Shown here piece by piece: positions 62,593 through 64,000 of a DNA stretch of 64,000 nt. Numbering within the stretch: position 1 is the first letter of the stretch; every line of letters starts with the position of its first letter. The position numbers and the translations under genes were made by a program. The stretch is taken from contig NZ_BBJH01000012.1 of assembly GCF_000739775.1 (NCBI RefSeq), forward strand, positions 124,001 through 188,000, written 5' to 3'. The notes beneath the pieces are model-generated. The model saw only the letters and a program-made list of their open reading frames with translations, had not been told where the DNA came from and ran no database searches. Source of the stretch: Paraburkholderia heleia NBRC 101817 (lineage in GTDB: Bacteria > Pseudomonadota > Gammaproteobacteria > Burkholderiales > Burkholderiaceae).

Positions 62593-63534
62593 CTATCGGC
62601 TCGCCTGCATGAATGCGAGCAATGCCGCGCCGACTTCATCGTCGGCTGTGTTGAACGAGTCGACCACGGACATGTGATTGTGTCCCGCGAAGCGGGTCCA
62701 CGTTGGGCAGCGCTGTGCATCGCATAGCGCTGCCCTCAGTTGCGTCGCGTAACCCTCAATTTCGGGCGGATCGAACTCGGCCATTGTCACCATGATCGGT
62801 AGCGGCGTGCTCAGCATGCCGGGCAGCGACGACCGCTCGGCATACACGCTCGCGTCTTCGCCGAAATACGCGTCGCGCACCGGTCCTTTCGCGCGGGCGG
62901 GATCGATGATGCCGGGCGATATCAGGGCGATGCCTGCCAACCCGACTCCCTGTGGTCCGTAAAAGCGCGGCTGCGCGATATAGCTGGCTACGTGCGACGC
63001 ACCGGACGAATGGCCGACGAGAAATATCCGCGATGGAGCGCCGCCTTGCGCCGCGATGTTCTGTTGCACCCAGCGTACCGCGAGCCCCACGTCTTCCGCG
63101 CCCGATGGCCAGCGGTTTTGAGGAGCCAGCCGATAGTTCACGTTCACTCCGATCATCCCGTGATTTGCGGCCCAGAGCATGAGGTTGTCGTAGAACGGGG
63201 TGTCGGGTGCATGCTTGTCGCCGCGGACATAGCCACCGCCGTGCACGAAGATCATCACGGTGCGCGGCGACGATGGAGCGGCTTCGGGCACGAACGTGTC
63301 GAGACGTTGCTTTTCGTCCGGACCATAGCTCGCGTCTCGCGTGACACGTACGCCGGCATAGGACTGAGCTTTCAACTGAGGCGCGTAGAGCGCACCCGTC
63401 GCGACAGGGTCGATGACGCGTCCGATGGCTGCTAGTTTTGGTGAGATGTCCGGGGGCGGCTCGGCTCGCGCAATCAGGCTAATTGCGACGCAGCCGGAAC
63501 CAACGACAACCCATGCAAACCCGCGGTGTTTCAT
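62593..63534 (-). CDS. Exported alpha/beta hydrolase (esterase/lipase, HSL-like)
   Basis: This 313-residue protein has an N-terminal signal peptide (residues 1-24, FAWVVVGSGCVAISLIARA). The oxyanion-hole motif is VMIFVHGGGYVRGDKH and the nucleophile elbow is FLVGHSSGASHVASY. The acid (Asp in MAEFDPPEIEG) and the base (His in RFAGHNHMSVVDSF) complete the triad. NVNYRLAPQNRWPSGAEDVG is typical of hormone-sensitive-lipase-like and carboxylesterase families. It acts outside the cytoplasm on an ester substrate that cannot be named. The gene is on its own, transcribed away from the window end. Confidence 0.92.
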   Translation of the reverse strand: MKHRGFAWVVVGSGCVAISLIARAEPPPDISPKLAAIGRVIDPVATGALYAPQLKAQSYAGVRVTRDASYGPDEKQRLDTFVPEAAPSSPRTVMIFVHGGGYVRGDKHAPDTPFYDNLMLWAANHGMIGVNVNYRLAPQNRWPSGAEDVGLAVRWVQQNIAAQGGAPSRIFLVGHSSGASHVASYIAQPRFYGPQGVGLAGIALISPGIIDPARAKGPVRDAYFGEDASVYAERSSLPGMLSTPLPIMVTMAEFDPPEIEGYATQLRAALCDAQRCPTWTRFAGHNHMSVVDSFNTADDEVGAALLAFMQASR

Positions 63535-64000
63535 ATCGCCTCCCCGGAAGGATCACGGCCCTGCAATCATCCCGCCCGTTCAGAGGTTAGCCCATCGTGG
63601 CGCAAATCGCTATTGAGATATGGCACGAGCGAGCCGGCCGACCTGATCACCGCGGGACCAGCCGCCGCGGCTTCTTCGAGCGAGGCTCGTGCGACACTGC
63701 CCGGAAGATCGGCGGCGCAGAGGACCTTCCGCCGACCATCACGCAGAGGCTATGCTCCATGGTCGGCGAAGAGTCGCTGAGCCGTCTGGGGTCGACTTTG
63801 CTTACCTCCGACGAGCGACACAACGGCATAAACCGATTCCACGATCGTCGCGTGCCTACCAGAGCGCTGTCGGTCGAAGGACGCTGGCGGGTGACTCAAA
63901 TTGGCCGGCTAGCGCCAGACGACCAAGCCTGGCGATCGCCGCGGGTGCGGCCTTTGATGCAAATGGCATACACCGGCCCGGAGCTGCCAGTCAACGGAAT
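63535..64000. other. Window end, no supported gene
   Basis: The last 466 bp hold only short frames. An open plus-strand frame across 63830-64000 could be the beginning or inside of a gene cut by the window end, but no domain can be recognised. Confidence 0.3.

Overview
The window looks like an accessory stretch of a Burkholderiaceae genome (Paraburkholderia, Caballeronia or Burkholderia type). The reasons are the high-GC coding bias, a CepI-like acyl-homoserine-lactone synthase, a Burkholderia-style porin, a complete aerobic nicotinate (nic) cluster and several IS families common in that group. The taxon is inferred from gene content only.

Layout. 0-2.6 kb: the 3' end of a LuxR-type regulator, its AHL synthase, one unrecognised protein and an empty stretch. 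2.6-13 kb: a LysR regulator divergent from a five-gene Opp/Dpp-type peptide ABC transporter operon that ends in a class-A beta-lactamase-like serine hydrolase. It is followed by remnants of a PLP dehydratase and an ornithine cyclodeaminase, then an intact D-amino-acid dehydrogenase. Together these suggest uptake and breakdown of peptides or amino acids containing D-residues. 13-30.5 kb: a mobile-element graveyard (IS6, IS5, IS481, IS110, IS1182 and IS21 pieces) around c-di-GMP and chemotaxis genes. Two target genes (a fimbrial adhesin and an EAL phosphodiesterase) are visibly disrupted, and IS boundaries and target duplications can be read.

30.5-44 kb: a nicotinate catabolic cluster. nicA, a cytochrome-bearing subunit and nicC lie on the minus strand. 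nicE, nicD, nicX, nicF and a separate molybdenum subunit lie on the plus strand, followed by nicR and nicT. The pathway runs nicotinate -> 6-hydroxynicotinate -> 2,5-dihydroxypyridine -> N-formylmaleamate -> maleamate -> maleate -> fumarate. The hydroxylase is rearranged: one protein carries three haem sites plus half a Mo domain without the catalytic glutamate, and a second carries the full Mo domain.

44-46.4 kb: Tn3-family and IS6-family transposase remnants. 46.5-57.4 kb: a second catabolic island with a porin, an aromatic-acid-type MFS transporter, two paralogous AraC regulators and an operon of SDR, FAD-dependent dehydrogenase and NIPSNAP protein. It ends with a 929-residue protein that joins, in one chain, a [2Fe-2S]/FAD/NAD reductase, a GntR-type FCD ligand-binding domain and a cytochrome P450. 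Three promoter regions of this island share a direct repeat (ATGGACA-N14-CMGGACA, 21-bp period) that fits an AraC-family operator. This fusion and its regulon are the most unusual content of the window.

57.4-64 kb: a glutathione S-transferase, a divergent SDR/TetR pair with a dyad between them, a GNAT acetyltransferase broken by an exact 8-bp tandem duplication, a RimJ/RimL-type acetyltransferase and an exported alpha/beta hydrolase. No rRNA, tRNA or CRISPR array was seen.
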